In this document: positions 49,580-59,063 of the stretch, piece after piece
Layout of the letters: each line of letters opens with the position of its first letter
Position numbering within the stretch: position 1 is the first letter of the stretch
Source: JACCZX01 sp963710675
Lineage (GTDB): Bacteria > Pseudomonadota > Gammaproteobacteria > Burkholderiales > Burkholderiaceae_F
Direction: 5' to 3'
DNA: 64,000 nt
Assembly (NCBI GenBank): GCA_963710675.1
Contig: CAVQBE010000015.1
Coordinates: 114,574 to 178,573 of the forward strand
The notes under the pieces: model-generated
What the model saw: only the letters and a program-made list of their open reading frames with translations
Told to the model about the DNA's origin: nothing
Databases searched by the model: none
Program-made: the position numbers and the translations under genes

Positions 49580-52121
49580 ATGCTCTGGCTGGCGTGGCAT
49601 GTGATTGCCGGATATGCGCGACAGCATCGGCTGCGCACGTTGGTGCAGGTCGTCGCCATCGCTGTCGGTGTCGCGCTTGGCTACGCGGTGCACTTGATCA
49701 ACTCATCAGCGCTGAATGAATTTTCGTCCGCGGTGCGGTCCGCGACCGGACAGGCAGACGCTTCGATTACGGGCTCGGCTGCGGGATTCGATGAGCAGCT
49801 GCTTGAAAAAGTGAACGCGCATCCGTCGGTCGAACTCGCGAGTCCGCGGCTCAGCGTCAGCGCAGCAGTCCTAGGTACGGGCGCGGAGACGGCTCCTTTG
49901 CTTACGATCGTTGGACTTGATGCGTTTCGCGCAGCCGCGTTGTCGTCGAACCTGCTTCCAGTGCCGGCGGCGTGGCGGCTCGAGCGCTGACTCGCGGTTC
50001 GCGTTGATCGACGATGGAATCTTTCTGTCGCCAGCGGCGCTGCAAAAGTTCAAACTAACCGTCGGCGACGTGTTGCGCGTGCAGGTCACGGATCGCGTCG
50101 TTGCGATCAAGATCGTCGGGACTGTACCGGGTGCGGCCACCGAACAATTGATCGGCGTGATGGACCTCGGCTTTGCGCAATGGCGGCTGGATCGGCTTGG
50201 GACGCTGACGCGCATCGACGTGAAACTCGCGCCGGGGACATCGCCGGCGTCGGTGGCGCAATCGCTCTCGCTGCCGCCTGGCGTCGCCATGACAGGCATC
50301 GATGCGGAAACGACTCGGGTGTCGAACCTGTCGCGCGCATATCGCGTCAACCTGAACGTGCTGGCACTGGTAGCGCTTTTTACCGGCGCTTTCCTGGTGC
50401 TGTCGTTGCAAGCGCAGGCGACGATTGCCCGGCGCTCGCAGCTGGCATTTCTACGCGTATGCGGTGTCACCGCGCGCGAAGTTCAGTGGCTGCTGATCGG
50501 CGAAGCATTGTTGCTAGGCGCGGTCGGTAGTGCGCTCGGCCTGGCACTCGGTGCGGCACTGGCAACGTTGAGCCTGCAGCTGCTAGGTAGCGATCTGGGC
50601 AGCGGCTTTTTCTCAGGCGCGCAGACCGAAGTCGAATATTCAGCAGCTTCGCTTGTCGCTTTTTTCGCGCTCGGGCTGGCCGCATCGATCGCGGGAAGCT
50701 GGCTGCCTGCGCGCGATGCCGCGCGCACCTCACCCGCGCTCGCGATGAAGGCAGGCGCCGAAGAAGACGCGCATAAGCCGCTGGGCCGCGCATGGCCCGG
50801 CATCGCGATGCTTGGTCTGGCAGCGATGCTCGTGTGGCTTCCGCCGGTCAACGGCATTCCGATATTTGCGTACGGCGCGATCGCGGCGGTGCTGATCGGA
50901 TCAATCGCGCTGCAGACAAGAATTGCGCGCTCGGTGTTCGAGCCACTCTCACGCTATCTCGAGCGATCGCAGGCGTCGCCGACGTTGTTACTCGCGGTGA
51001 CCCGAATAGCGCAGGCGCCAAGCTTTGCAGCGATCGGCATGGCCGGCATTGTTGCAAGCTTTGCGCTGATGATCGCAATGGCGACAATGGTCGCGAGCTT
51101 TCGAGACTCGGTCGATGACTGGCTGACGCGCATTTTGCCGGCGCCACTTTATGTGCGGGCGGCGCCAGGAGCATCGACCGCATTTTTTTCTGCCGCGGAT
51201 CTGGAGCGCATCCGGTCTCATCCGGCCGTCGAGCGTGTCGACTTCTCGCGTGCGGTTCGATTGCAGCTCGATCCGTTGCGCGCCCAAGTGACCTTAACCG
51301 TGCGACCGATCGACGCTGCGAATCCCGGTGCCACGTTGCCACTGACGGGCGCATCGGCTCCATGGAAGGAAGGGATGCCGCCGCCGATCTGGATCAGCGA
51401 GCCCATGGTCGACATTTACGGCATGCGCGTCGGTCAGGTCGTGCAATTGCCACTGGCTGGGCGCGCGGAGTCTTTCACCGTCGCCGGTGTATGGCGCGAT
51501 TACGCGCGTCAATTCGGCGCAGTGGCAATGCGTACGTCCGACTACCGATCGCTCACGGGTGATAACACCGTGACAGATGCCGCCGTATGGTTAAAACCCG
51601 GCGCCGTTCCGAGCCGCGTGATCGCGGACCTTCGTACCCAGATCGAATCGCCCGCGGTTGAATTCGCCGAAATCGGTGAGATTCGTCAGATCAGCCTGCG
51701 CATATTCGATCGCAGTTTTGCGGTGACCTATGTACTTGAGATTGCCGCGATCGTGATCGGACTGGTGGGGATCGCGGCAACGTTTTCATCGCAGGCGATT
51801 GCACGAACTCGCGAGTTCGGCATGCTGCGCCATATTGGACTGACACGGCGCCAGATACTGCAGATGCTCGCGCTGGAAGGCGCGCTGCTGACAGCGCTGG
51901 CGATCGCAGTGGGTCTGGCGACCGGGCTCGTCGTATCGCTGGTGCTGATCAACGTGATCAACCCGCAGTCTTTCAATTGGACGATGGACTTCAATGCACC
52001 GCAGGCACTGATCGCCGTGTTGATGGTGGCACTGATGACGGCAGCAGTCGTCACCGCAGTGCTGGCCGGAAGGCGCGCGGTTTCGATCGATGCCGTGCGC
52101 GCGGTGAGCCAGGATTGGTGA
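49580..52121 (+). CDS. FtsX-family ABC permease, YbbP-like (one frameshift)
   Basis: This permease of about 847 codons is composed of two FtsX-type halves, as in YbbP: helix segments in the N-terminal ~30 residues (LRTLVQVVAIAVGVALGYAV), about residues 260-400, and 640-847. The second FtsX core is IVIGLVGIAATFSSQAIART and EFGMLRHIGLTRRQILQML. The frame breaks near 49,985 (after VPAAWRLER); the rest follows in another frame to 52121. A GTG at 49574 overlapping the ATPase stop is an alternative start. Confidence 0.88.
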
Positions 52122-53195
52122 TGGTGTCGCGCCGCGCAATGTTGCTGGCAGCGGCAGCGCTGGCATCGAGTCGTACGCATGCGCAGGTGCAGTATCCGAG
52201 TGTCGTCCCGCGACCGTTGATTTTTCCGCGCGATCACGGTGCGCATCCTGACTATCGAACCGAATGGTGGTACATGACGGGCTGGCTCGACGGTGCAACA
52301 CCGATCGGTTTTCAGATCACGTTCTTCAGGACACGTACCCCGATCGACGCCGAAAATCCCAGCCTGTTCGCGGCCAAGCAGCTGGTGATCGCGCACGCGG
52401 CGATCGCCGATCCCGCACGCGATACGCTGCTTCACGATGAGCGCATTGCACGCACAGGCTTTGGCGCGGCGTCGGCTTCGCAGGAAGATACCGACGTGCT
52501 GCTGGACCGATGGCGATTGCAGCGCTCGCCGGAGCGCGGCTCGTATCGTGGCTTGATCACCGCGAGCGGTTTCACCCTGGAGCTCGATACGCAGCCGACG
52601 CAGCCGCTGTTGCTGCAGGGTGAAGCCGGTTACTCACGCAAGGGCCCGTTGGCAACGCAAGCCAGTTACTACTATTCGCAGCCACACTTGTCAGTGCACG
52701 CATTCATCACGCGCAACGGCAAGCGCGAAGAGCGCAAGGGCGAAGCGTGGCTCGATCATGAATGGTCGAGCGCAACACTTGCAAGCGATGCCGCAGGCTG
52801 GGACTGGATCGGGATGAATCTCGATGATGGCAGCGCATTGACGGCATTCTCGATTCGCAGTCAGCGTTCGGGCGCCGCGCCGCTGTATGCCTACGCTTCG
52901 CTGCGGCCACGCAGCGGTCGGGTGCAAACATTTGCACCCCACGAAGTTCGATTCTCGACGATCACCGAATGGACGTCGCCCCGCACGCGCGCGACCTGGC
53001 CTGTTGCACAGCAAGTAAGTATCGGAGACCGAACTTTTACGACACAACCGCTGATGGTGGATCAGGAACTCGATTCGCGCCAAAGCAGCGGTGCGGTCTA
53101 CTGGGAGGGCGCGAGCCGATTAGCTAGAAAATGGCAAGCAAATTGGCCGCGGTTACCTGGAGATGACGGGTTACGTTGCCCCGCTGCGGATTTGA
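52121..53195 (+). CDS. CrtC/AttH-like hydrolase with signal peptide (one frameshift)
   Basis: This protein starts MVSRRAMLLAAAALASSRTH with a cleavable signal. Its body has FPRDHGAHPDYRTEWWYMTG, QITFFRTRTPIDAENPSLFA and KGEAWLDHEWSSATLASDAA, the pattern of the CrtC (carotenoid 1,2-hydratase)/AttH family. One extra A in the A4 run at 53127-53130 shifts the frame; removing it gives YLEMTGYVAPLRI and a stop at 53195. It overlaps the permease stop (TGATG), so ATPase, permease and this protein form an operon. In such operons this protein probably acts on the lipid or ligand that the exporter handles. Confidence 0.83.
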
Positions 53196-53401
53196 TGACA
53201 GCTGTCGCGTATCTTGCAGTCAGTTTGGTCTTTCGAGGGCAGAATGGTCTTATCTCACTACTCGACATGATCAGAGCCCTCACACCTTAGCCAGCAATAG
53301 TGCGGTCCGCCCGGTCGTCCTCAGTGGTCGCAGTGCGGTTATCGATCATCGTCGCGGTCGGCGCGGCGGTTCTGCGATACAGCAGCGCCATGCTGCGGGC
53401 A

Positions 53402-54085
53402 TCATCTGGTGCACGCAAGCGGCAATACAGCACCAACCCTCTCGAGTCCGTTTCGCACGCCAACATAACCGGCATCTAGCGCTCCCTGATGCTGCGACGT
53501 CTCGTGTTCCTCCACCAACATCCGATCACCCATATCAAACGCCAGGGGGCGACCGTCAGCCCTGCACAGCAGTCCGATCAGTGGATAGCCAAAATCCGTA
53601 CGCATTCCGACGATCGCCATTCCGGTCGAAATCAAGTTGCTCCAGCTGACTGAATTTCGCAGGTGAATGCCGGCGTAGACCCACCTCATGCCCGCCGATT
53701 TCGCATGCGACACACGAGCCTCGACCAAGACGCGCTGGTATCCGCGTCCCCGCGTAGCGGGCAACACCATCGTGTTGGCCAAGCCACCGGCACGAAGCGT
53801 CCAATCTTCCTCAGGCACGATCGGGAAAGGCATTAATGGGTCATTAGGATGCGTAACGCTCGGAATGCGAAGCAATGCGCTCGCGACCAACGTGTGTCCT
53901 TCAAAGACACCGTAAGCAACGCCGAGCATGCCAGTCATGTAGCGGACAAGTTCACTTTCCGTCCTAGGCAAGACGTACCCTGCAGGGAGCGCAGCTGTGA
54001 CGGTTTTCTGCAGTTCTAGAACTTTCGGCAGATCGGTAGCCGTTAGCTGTCGTGTATACGACGCGATAGAAGGTGTCGGAGTCAT
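53402..54085 (-). CDS. GNAT-family N-acetyltransferase
   Basis: This 227-residue protein starts at MTPTPSIASYTRQLTATDLP. The GNAT core is present: LANTMVLPATRGRGYQRVLV (acetyl-CoA loop with RGRGYQ) and the later GMRWVYAGIHLRNSVSWSNL. The start ATG overlaps the stop of the DUF3574 gene (TGATG), so the two are coupled. The substrate is unknown. A 206-base gap before the gene toward the CrtC-like gene holds nothing I recognise. Confidence 0.75.
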   Translation of the reverse strand: MTPTPSIASYTRQLTATDLPKVLELQKTVTAALPAGYVLPRTESELVRYMTGMLGVAYGVFEGHTLVASALLRIPSVTHPNDPLMPFPIVPEEDWTLRAGGLANTMVLPATRGRGYQRVLVEARVSHAKSAGMRWVYAGIHLRNSVSWSNLISTGMAIVGMRTDFGYPLIGLLCRADGRPLAFDMGDRMLVEEHETSQHQGALDAGYVGVRNGLERVGAVLPLACTR

Positions 54086-54537
54086 CAGAAACATTGGAAA
54101 GAGGCGAATTGAGTAATCAGCACCGACTGCTGTACGAAACGGCTTTTGTAGTCGGCGGCGACAACGCGCACGCGCGCGTTGGAAACTGACGCGCCGTCGT
54201 GTGCGATCTCTACGATGCGCGTGGCTTCGTCGACGACCGTTCCGCGGCCATCGCGCCAGCGCCCCCGGGCCTGCAGCTCGGTAAAGCCTGAGGGAAAGCG
54301 TGGCGTGACTGATTCCACAATGAAGGCGCGCCACTGCGCCTCTGTCACTACGCCGGTCGGGGTCATTTGCCCGAAGTAGAGCCGGGACACTACGCCTTCA
54401 GTGCACGCATCGCCTGTCACCCTAAGCCCAACGTCGTCGTCCAGGGCCGGCATGGCGCAGGCGGTCTCAATTAAGAGAACCGTGACCAGTGCGTACGCAA
54501 CTACTGCGGGGCGAGCAGGTAGACAGTTTCTTAACAT
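54085..54537 (-). CDS. DUF3574-like exported protein
   Basis: This 150-residue protein has a signal peptide or lipoprotein signal (VVAYALVTVLLIETACAMPA). The mature part has SRLYFGQMTPTGVVTEAQWR, FIVESVTPRFPSGFTELQAR and GRWRDGRGTVVDEATRIVEI, which match the DUF3574 pattern as I know it. The function is unknown. It is the first gene of a two-gene unit with the acetyltransferase. Confidence 0.75.
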   Translation of the reverse strand: MLRNCLPARPAVVAYALVTVLLIETACAMPALDDDVGLRVTGDACTEGVVSRLYFGQMTPTGVVTEAQWRAFIVESVTPRFPSGFTELQARGRWRDGRGTVVDEATRIVEIAHDGASVSNARVRVVAADYKSRFVQQSVLITQFASFQCF

Positions 54538-54990
54538 GGCTCTGCAATCCGTATGACCAACCGTACATACGGAACCTGCGCGTATCTGGATGCAGCGGAC
54601 CGTGGCGTATCAAGCGCGAACTGGCGCGTATTCTCGGCGGCAGTTAAGCGCGCGTCGTGAGGCTAGAGTCCCGCGGATCGGCGAAACCGGACTGCTTCCG
54701 CCGTTGGATTGGGGCTACGGTCCTATTGGGTGTGCTTGCTTTCGCGCGCGGCTAGCTCGTCCTGATGGAATCGACAATTCGCTTTTCCATGCGATGCCCT
54801 TTAAACGTCAAAAGCCCGGCGGTGGCTAGAACACGTATCGGGTGTAAACATCCCGCGCCCTTTCCCCTATCACGTGTCCCACTATCTCCTGGGAATATTC
54901 GGCAGATCCATTGCGACCTAGTCGGTTTCGGCTCGCGAGTTCGTATGTCCCAATGACACCCTCGATTTCTTACTAGCTGGGGGTGTTGAT
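54538..54990. other. Intergenic region with a palindrome
   Basis: This 453-base gap lies between the divergent DUF3574 gene and a small exported protein. CCGTATG at 54549-54555 pairs with CATACGG at 54566-54572, twelve bases upstream of the DUF3574 start; it may be an operator or a leader hairpin. Otherwise I see no gene or terminator. Confidence 0.5.
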
Positions 54991-55305
54991 ATGCGAGCTC
55001 TACTGGCCGCGGCTTTCGCGACCCAAGCAATAGCTTTTCTACCGGCACACGCGGACGACCTATCGTGTCAGGCCACGGATACACGCGACAAGACCTCTGA
55101 ACTGGAGAAAGCGTTTTGGGTTTGCGACTACGCCGGCACCAACGGAGCCGCCAGCGGGGATCAGGCAATGATGTGTATCGCGATTACCGATGAGCTGAAG
55201 CGCACGAGGTTCGACGGCGACTTCGAAGCGTTGGTCGCATGGTGGAGGCTAAACAAGGCGGCGCGACACCATGAGTTGGATCGAGTCAGAATTGCCAAGC
55301 AGTAA
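54991..55305 (+). CDS. Small exported hypothetical protein
   Basis: This 104-residue protein has a signal peptide (MRALLAAAFATQAIAFLPAH ending AHA). The mature part, about 80 residues, has four cysteines (LSCQATD, VWVCDYAG-type, MMCIAITDEL) and looks mostly helical (AFWVCDYAGTNGAASGDQAM). I do not recognise a family. It is not obviously linked to its neighbours. Confidence 0.6.
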   Translation: MRALLAAAFATQAIAFLPAHADDLSCQATDTRDKTSELEKAFWVCDYAGTNGAASGDQAMMCIAITDELKRTRFDGDFEALVAWWRLNKAARHHELDRVRIAKQ

Positions 55306-55428
55306 GACGGCCAGACCGGTGCGATCTGAGTTCTAATGGAAGGCGGGTCTACGTCAGAGCGTCGTTTGCTGTGACGTGGCAGCAACTCCAAAGAATGCAG
55401 CACATCTGTAATACGCGGCCGACGTCGG

Positions 55429-56459
55429 ATGCTGGGTGGCTTAGCAGCCGCACCTGCCCTGGCGAGCCTACAAGGATGCGCTGCTCTCTTCGAAAGCATT
55501 ACGGGGTGTCCTGCAGATCCTGCCGAGTCGGGTCCAGTTACTTGGATTCCCGACGTCGCGCATCCGGTGTTCTGGGGGGTCCATGACCTGTCTACGGCAG
55601 ACGGAGCGCCGCGCGACATGATGATCTACTACCCGGCGTACAAATTCAGAGCGCCACCGATTCTCAAGCTGTGTCTCGTACGGTGGCCGGTTATGTTGTT
55701 TTTGCACGGCCAAGGGCCCCAATCGATGGCTTCCATCGAAGGTGGTGGAGATTGCCCAGCACACTGGCGCGTTGTGGCTATGTTGTAGTCGTGCCCAATC
55801 ACAACCCCAACATCCAAGCCTCGCCCGCCGGCGTGCAAGCCGCAATGCGTGACCTGGATTGGGTTCGCAACGAGTGGAGCGAGTCAAATTGGGTCGACAA
55901 GCGGTCTACATCTATCACTGTGGCAGGTCATTCCAACGGCTCGCTGGTGGCAGCGGCGGTGGCCGCAGCCCATCCGGAATTGGGTGCGTTGGTCAGCTGG
56001 GGCGGCCACCATCCGAATCCGCCCGATAACTTTGAGGTACTCCGAACTGTCACAGTACCGAGCTTTTACATGTGGACGAAGAGAAATGCACTTGAAGACC
56101 TCGAAGGACTGTGGGAGGCCCTCGCATCACCGACGAAGTATGCGGCGATGTATGCGGGTGAGCACTTCGACTATTTAGACGCGTTAGACATTAGCGGCGT
56201 ACCACGTGGTCCCTGTCCGCATATGCCAGGCGTCGCTGCCGATCTCGCAGCGCTGTTTATTTCTTCCAATGTCGCATCGCTTACTCAAATTCCCGTCGAC
56301 CTGACCGTACCGAAAGTGCAACTGACCGCCGAGCAGGAAATCTATGCTGGAGGAAACCTCATGAGTTTCGACCAGGTGAACAATCATCCCGCTTGCCGGA
56401 TAGACCTTCGCTGGAACGTTAATGGTGCCAGCGGGTCCCGGCGACTTGGCCCACCGTAA
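55429..56459 (+). CDS. Alpha/beta hydrolase (one frameshift)
   Basis: The N-terminus MLGGLAAAPALASLQGCAAL resembles a lipoprotein signal. The hydrolase core reads PVMLFLHGQGPQ (oxyanion loop), then after a break near 55,740, LARCGYVVVVPNHNPNIQAS, the nucleophile elbow VAGHSNGSLVAAAVAAAHPE and a His in GEHFDYLDALD. The 5' context is in frame with RGRRR just upstream, so a twin-arginine start lost to another indel is possible. It is most similar in layout to chlorophyllase or PETase-like lipases. The substrate is unknown. Confidence 0.75.
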
Positions 56460-57081
56460 GCGAAATCTCATTACCGCGTAAGCCGTCTCACCGCTAGGTG
56501 CATCTTGTTATGTGTAAGACGCCAACTGTCGGATGGGGCCGCCAATTCGCCGGACGCGTGGGCCCCGGCGTTTGTTATTTCGAATGCCCGTACGTCTGCA
56601 ATCGGCCACTAGCGGACATTGACTCATCGACCGAAGTGAAGCCTTGAGGCCGCCGATGCTGGTGCACTACTGCATTGAGCCACTGCAGTTTCAAGTCACT
56701 TGAATTCCTGTCCGCCAATGGCGGACACACGCAGAACGGTGCTCACCGTGGCACGCCACTTCGTGCGTGATCCCACCACTCTCGCAACGCACCGGCGACG
56801 ATGATCGTAGCCCAAGGCCATGGAGTTGACCGCGGTTTTCGACGATGCAGGCAATCTACAGCTTTCGCGGCGCCTCCGTGCGCGACGCTTTTCTCGAAAC
56901 GCGCGTCGCTGACAGCACAACCGCCGAAGTTCGCTTCGCGATGCGTATGCCCTACCGGGCGAAAGTGACCTATTCCACTTTCGCCGAGTGCCGTAGCGCA
57001 ACGACAACCGACACCAGTGAGACCACAGTTCAGTCATCCACAGCGCAAGACGCGATGGACGAAACCAAATCGGGAGGATGT
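56460..57081. other. Intergenic region with a strong hairpin
   Basis: In this 622-base gap TGTCCGCC at 56709-56716 and GGCGGACA at 56720-56727 form an eight-base-pair stem with an AAT loop. Similar GCGGACATT-like words occur at about 56,610 and near 58,980, which suggests a dispersed REP-like element. An open stretch upstream of 57,082 is not supported as a gene. Confidence 0.45.
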
Positions 57082-57345
57082 ATGCGTAATGACATGATGA
57101 TGTTCAACGCCCACTCAAGCACGATCGGTGCATCCAAGCGCGCGCCGGCTTTCGCGGTGGCCGCTGCGTTGGTGTTGGTGATTTGGTTTGTGACAACGGG
57201 CACGCCTGTCAATTCGAGCTCGGATATGTCGACGACGCCCGCGTTCGTGCGGCCCGCTCACGAATCGTCAAGCAGCGAATCGAGTTTCGGTCGCGGTTCA
57301 AGTATCGACGACGCAGTGACCAGTGGCGTGGACGCGCACGGCTGA
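57082..57345 (+). CDS. Small single-span membrane protein
   Basis: This 87-residue protein starts MRNDMMMFNAHSSTIG after a GGAGGATGT ribosome-binding sequence. It has one transmembrane segment (FAVAAALVLVIWFVTTG) and a serine-rich C-terminal tail (HESSSSESSFGRGSSIDD). I do not recognise a family. A second small gene follows 37 bases later. Confidence 0.5.
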   Translation: MRNDMMMFNAHSSTIGASKRAPAFAVAAALVLVIWFVTTGTPVNSSSDMSTTPAFVRPAHESSSSESSFGRGSSIDDAVTSGVDAHG

Positions 57346-57382
57346 TCGCTGCAACGGAGGGGAACATTCGGGGGAGAACTTC

Positions 57383-57580
57383 ATGACTCAAGCTCAAGCA
57401 TTGCATCTAGCGCAAGCGTATCGACGGGACTTCGCCGAATTTAGTGCGACGGTCCTTGAGATCGTCAGCGGGCTGGCCACAGCACAGACGCTGGCGCTGC
57501 GCGCGTCGACCAAAGCGACTTTGCCCCGCCAAAATCTGACCGAACTGCGAGCGATATACACGCGGTCTAGTGCCGATTGA
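57383..57580 (+). CDS. Small hypothetical protein
   Basis: This 65-residue protein starts MTQAQALHLAQAYRRDFAEF after GGGGGAGAAC. It is mostly alpha-helical, without signal or membrane segment. Its neighbour upstream is the small membrane protein and the two may form a unit. No family is recognised. Confidence 0.45.
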   Translation: MTQAQALHLAQAYRRDFAEFSATVLEIVSGLATAQTLALRASTKATLPRQNLTELRAIYTRSSAD

Positions 57581-57598
57581 TCAACCGGTGTCCTCGCC

Positions 57599-57890
57599 CT
57601 ATTTGGTGCTAACGAATGATATGAACTGCCTCCACATCCCGGCCCCGGCCTGATCAAGCCACCACCGCATGGCCATTTCGCGATACATCTTGGTCGCGGT
57701 GGTGATGCGCTCTTCGGCTTCTTGAGTCCTACCCATTCGCCGGTAGAGCTTGCCGAGGCCGAGGTGGCAGTGGGCGGCCAGCGGTCGCATGCCGAGCATG
57801 GAGCTAAGCTCGAGTGCGCCGGAAAGCATCCTCGGCTGCGTCTGCGGTGCTGGCAGTGCAGCCAGCAGCCACCCGGCCGATGCGTTCGGT
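57599..57890 (-). pseudogene. Remnant of a TPR/adenylate-cyclase-type protein
   Basis: The readable segment MLGMRPLAAHCHLGLGKLYR, then GRTQEAEERITTATKMYREM and a C-terminal FISFVSTK, matches the end of the long adenylate/guanylate-cyclase-ATPase-TPR proteins common in environmental proteobacteria. Upstream on the minus strand only short frame-broken remains (TADAAEDAFRRTRA) can be seen before 57,890. The cyclase and ATPase domains are absent, so this is a remnant. The 270 bases from here to the Crp-like start hold nothing else I recognise. Confidence 0.65.
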
Positions 57891-58160
57891 ACTCTCCGGC
57901 CTCGGGCCAGGCTCAGTTAAGCGGGCGTTGAACGGCAGCGCCCTGGCCCAAGACAACGGCGCCGAAAGGAAGGGTTGCGCGGTGCGGTGGCGATCCAGCC
58001 ATCAGCTCCAGCATCGACAGACGCAGCGCTTGCGCCGGCGGTTGTCCACGCGCGTGGTGCTCGCAGCCGCATCAGCAGACTACTTACGCGTGCAGCCGGT
58101 GTCGGATAATGTCCGAGCGTTGCTGCTGTTTAGCGCCCGCTGTCCGGTGTAACCGTGCTC

Positions 58161-58795
58161 ATGCCCTCGACGTCCGCTTTGATCGCCGCTCTGCCAAAGC
58201 CGGCCTGCGCCGCTTGGCTGCGCTAGGCCAGACACGCACCTTTGCGAAGAATATGGTGATCATCAATGAAGGGGATGTCGGCGACACGGTTTACATCCTG
58301 CTCGCGGGTCACGTGCGCGTTTATCACGGCACTGAAGACGGACGCGAAGTTGTCCTCGATGTGCTCGGGCCGGGGGAGATCATTGGTGAAATGGTTCTCG
58401 ACGGCTCCCCACGCTCAGCATCTGTGATGACGGTCGAGTTCTGCACGATGGCTTTCATGAGCGCCGGTGCGTTGCGCGAGAACTTGCGCAGCGACCCTGA
58501 CATTGCGCTGTTGATAATCGCGGAGTTAGTGAGCCGGCTGCGCCGCCGCTCGCAATCGGTAAAGCAGCTGGCGCTGGCTGACGTCTACCAGCGGTTGGCC
58601 GCATTGTTATCGGAAGTCGGCGGGCCGGAACGCCCTGTAGTGATCGAAGGATTGACGCAGCAGGATTTGGCCGATCGAATAGGCGCCTCGCGCGATACGG
58701 TCAATCGCATCTTCAAAGAGCTGATCAGAGGCGGTTTTGTTGAGGTTGCACGGCGGCGGTTGAGGTTGCTGCGGCAGTTGCCGGCACAGTGGTGA
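58161..58795 (+). CDS. Crp/Fnr-family transcriptional regulator (one frameshift)
   Basis: This protein of about 211 residues has an N-terminal cyclic-nucleotide-like domain (VIINEGDVGDTVYILLAGHV, GREVVLDVLGPGEIIGEMVL) and a C-terminal Crp-type winged helix (LTQQDLADRIGASRDTVNRI). It lacks the cysteine cluster of Fnr. The N-terminus MPSTSALIAALPK is one frame away from the rest (break near 58,200). No target is obvious; the two FNR-type palindromes in the window are possible targets of such a regulator, but this is speculation. Confidence 0.82.
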
Positions 58796-59063
58796 TCACA
58801 AATGTGTGATGCGAGTCGTAGCGATGCCATCGCCCCCGCCACTCACTACCCGGGTCAATAAATACGACGGACGTCGCACAGGCAGTGTCTTTGGAGTGCC
58901 AAACAAAAAGGATCGCGCTAGCGCGGCCCCCAGACGCCAATGCAAGAACTCATTTAGTGCGTTCGCTTTTCGGCGACAGCGATGTCCGCTATGGGTCGTA
59001 AGGTGTCGTCGCGGGTCGTCCGATATCGGCCAAGAAGGCGAGACGTCGAAGAGCATGTGACGC
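58796..59063. other. Junction between proteobacterial and high-GC DNA
   Basis: This is non-coding sequence after the Crp-like gene; a word TGTCCGCTATGGGTCG at about 58,982 resembles the REP-like words upstream. The sequence changes at about 59,045-59,070 to extremely GC-rich, actinobacteria-like DNA. A direct repeat GTGACG at 59057-59062 and 59064-59069 straddles the point where the grdE-like frame begins. The first ~45 codons of grdE are missing. Confidence 0.7.

Noticed and set aside
56845..57081. Longer start for the small membrane protein
   Set aside because: The ATG at 57082 has a near-perfect ribosome-binding site; the upstream stretch has no coding character.
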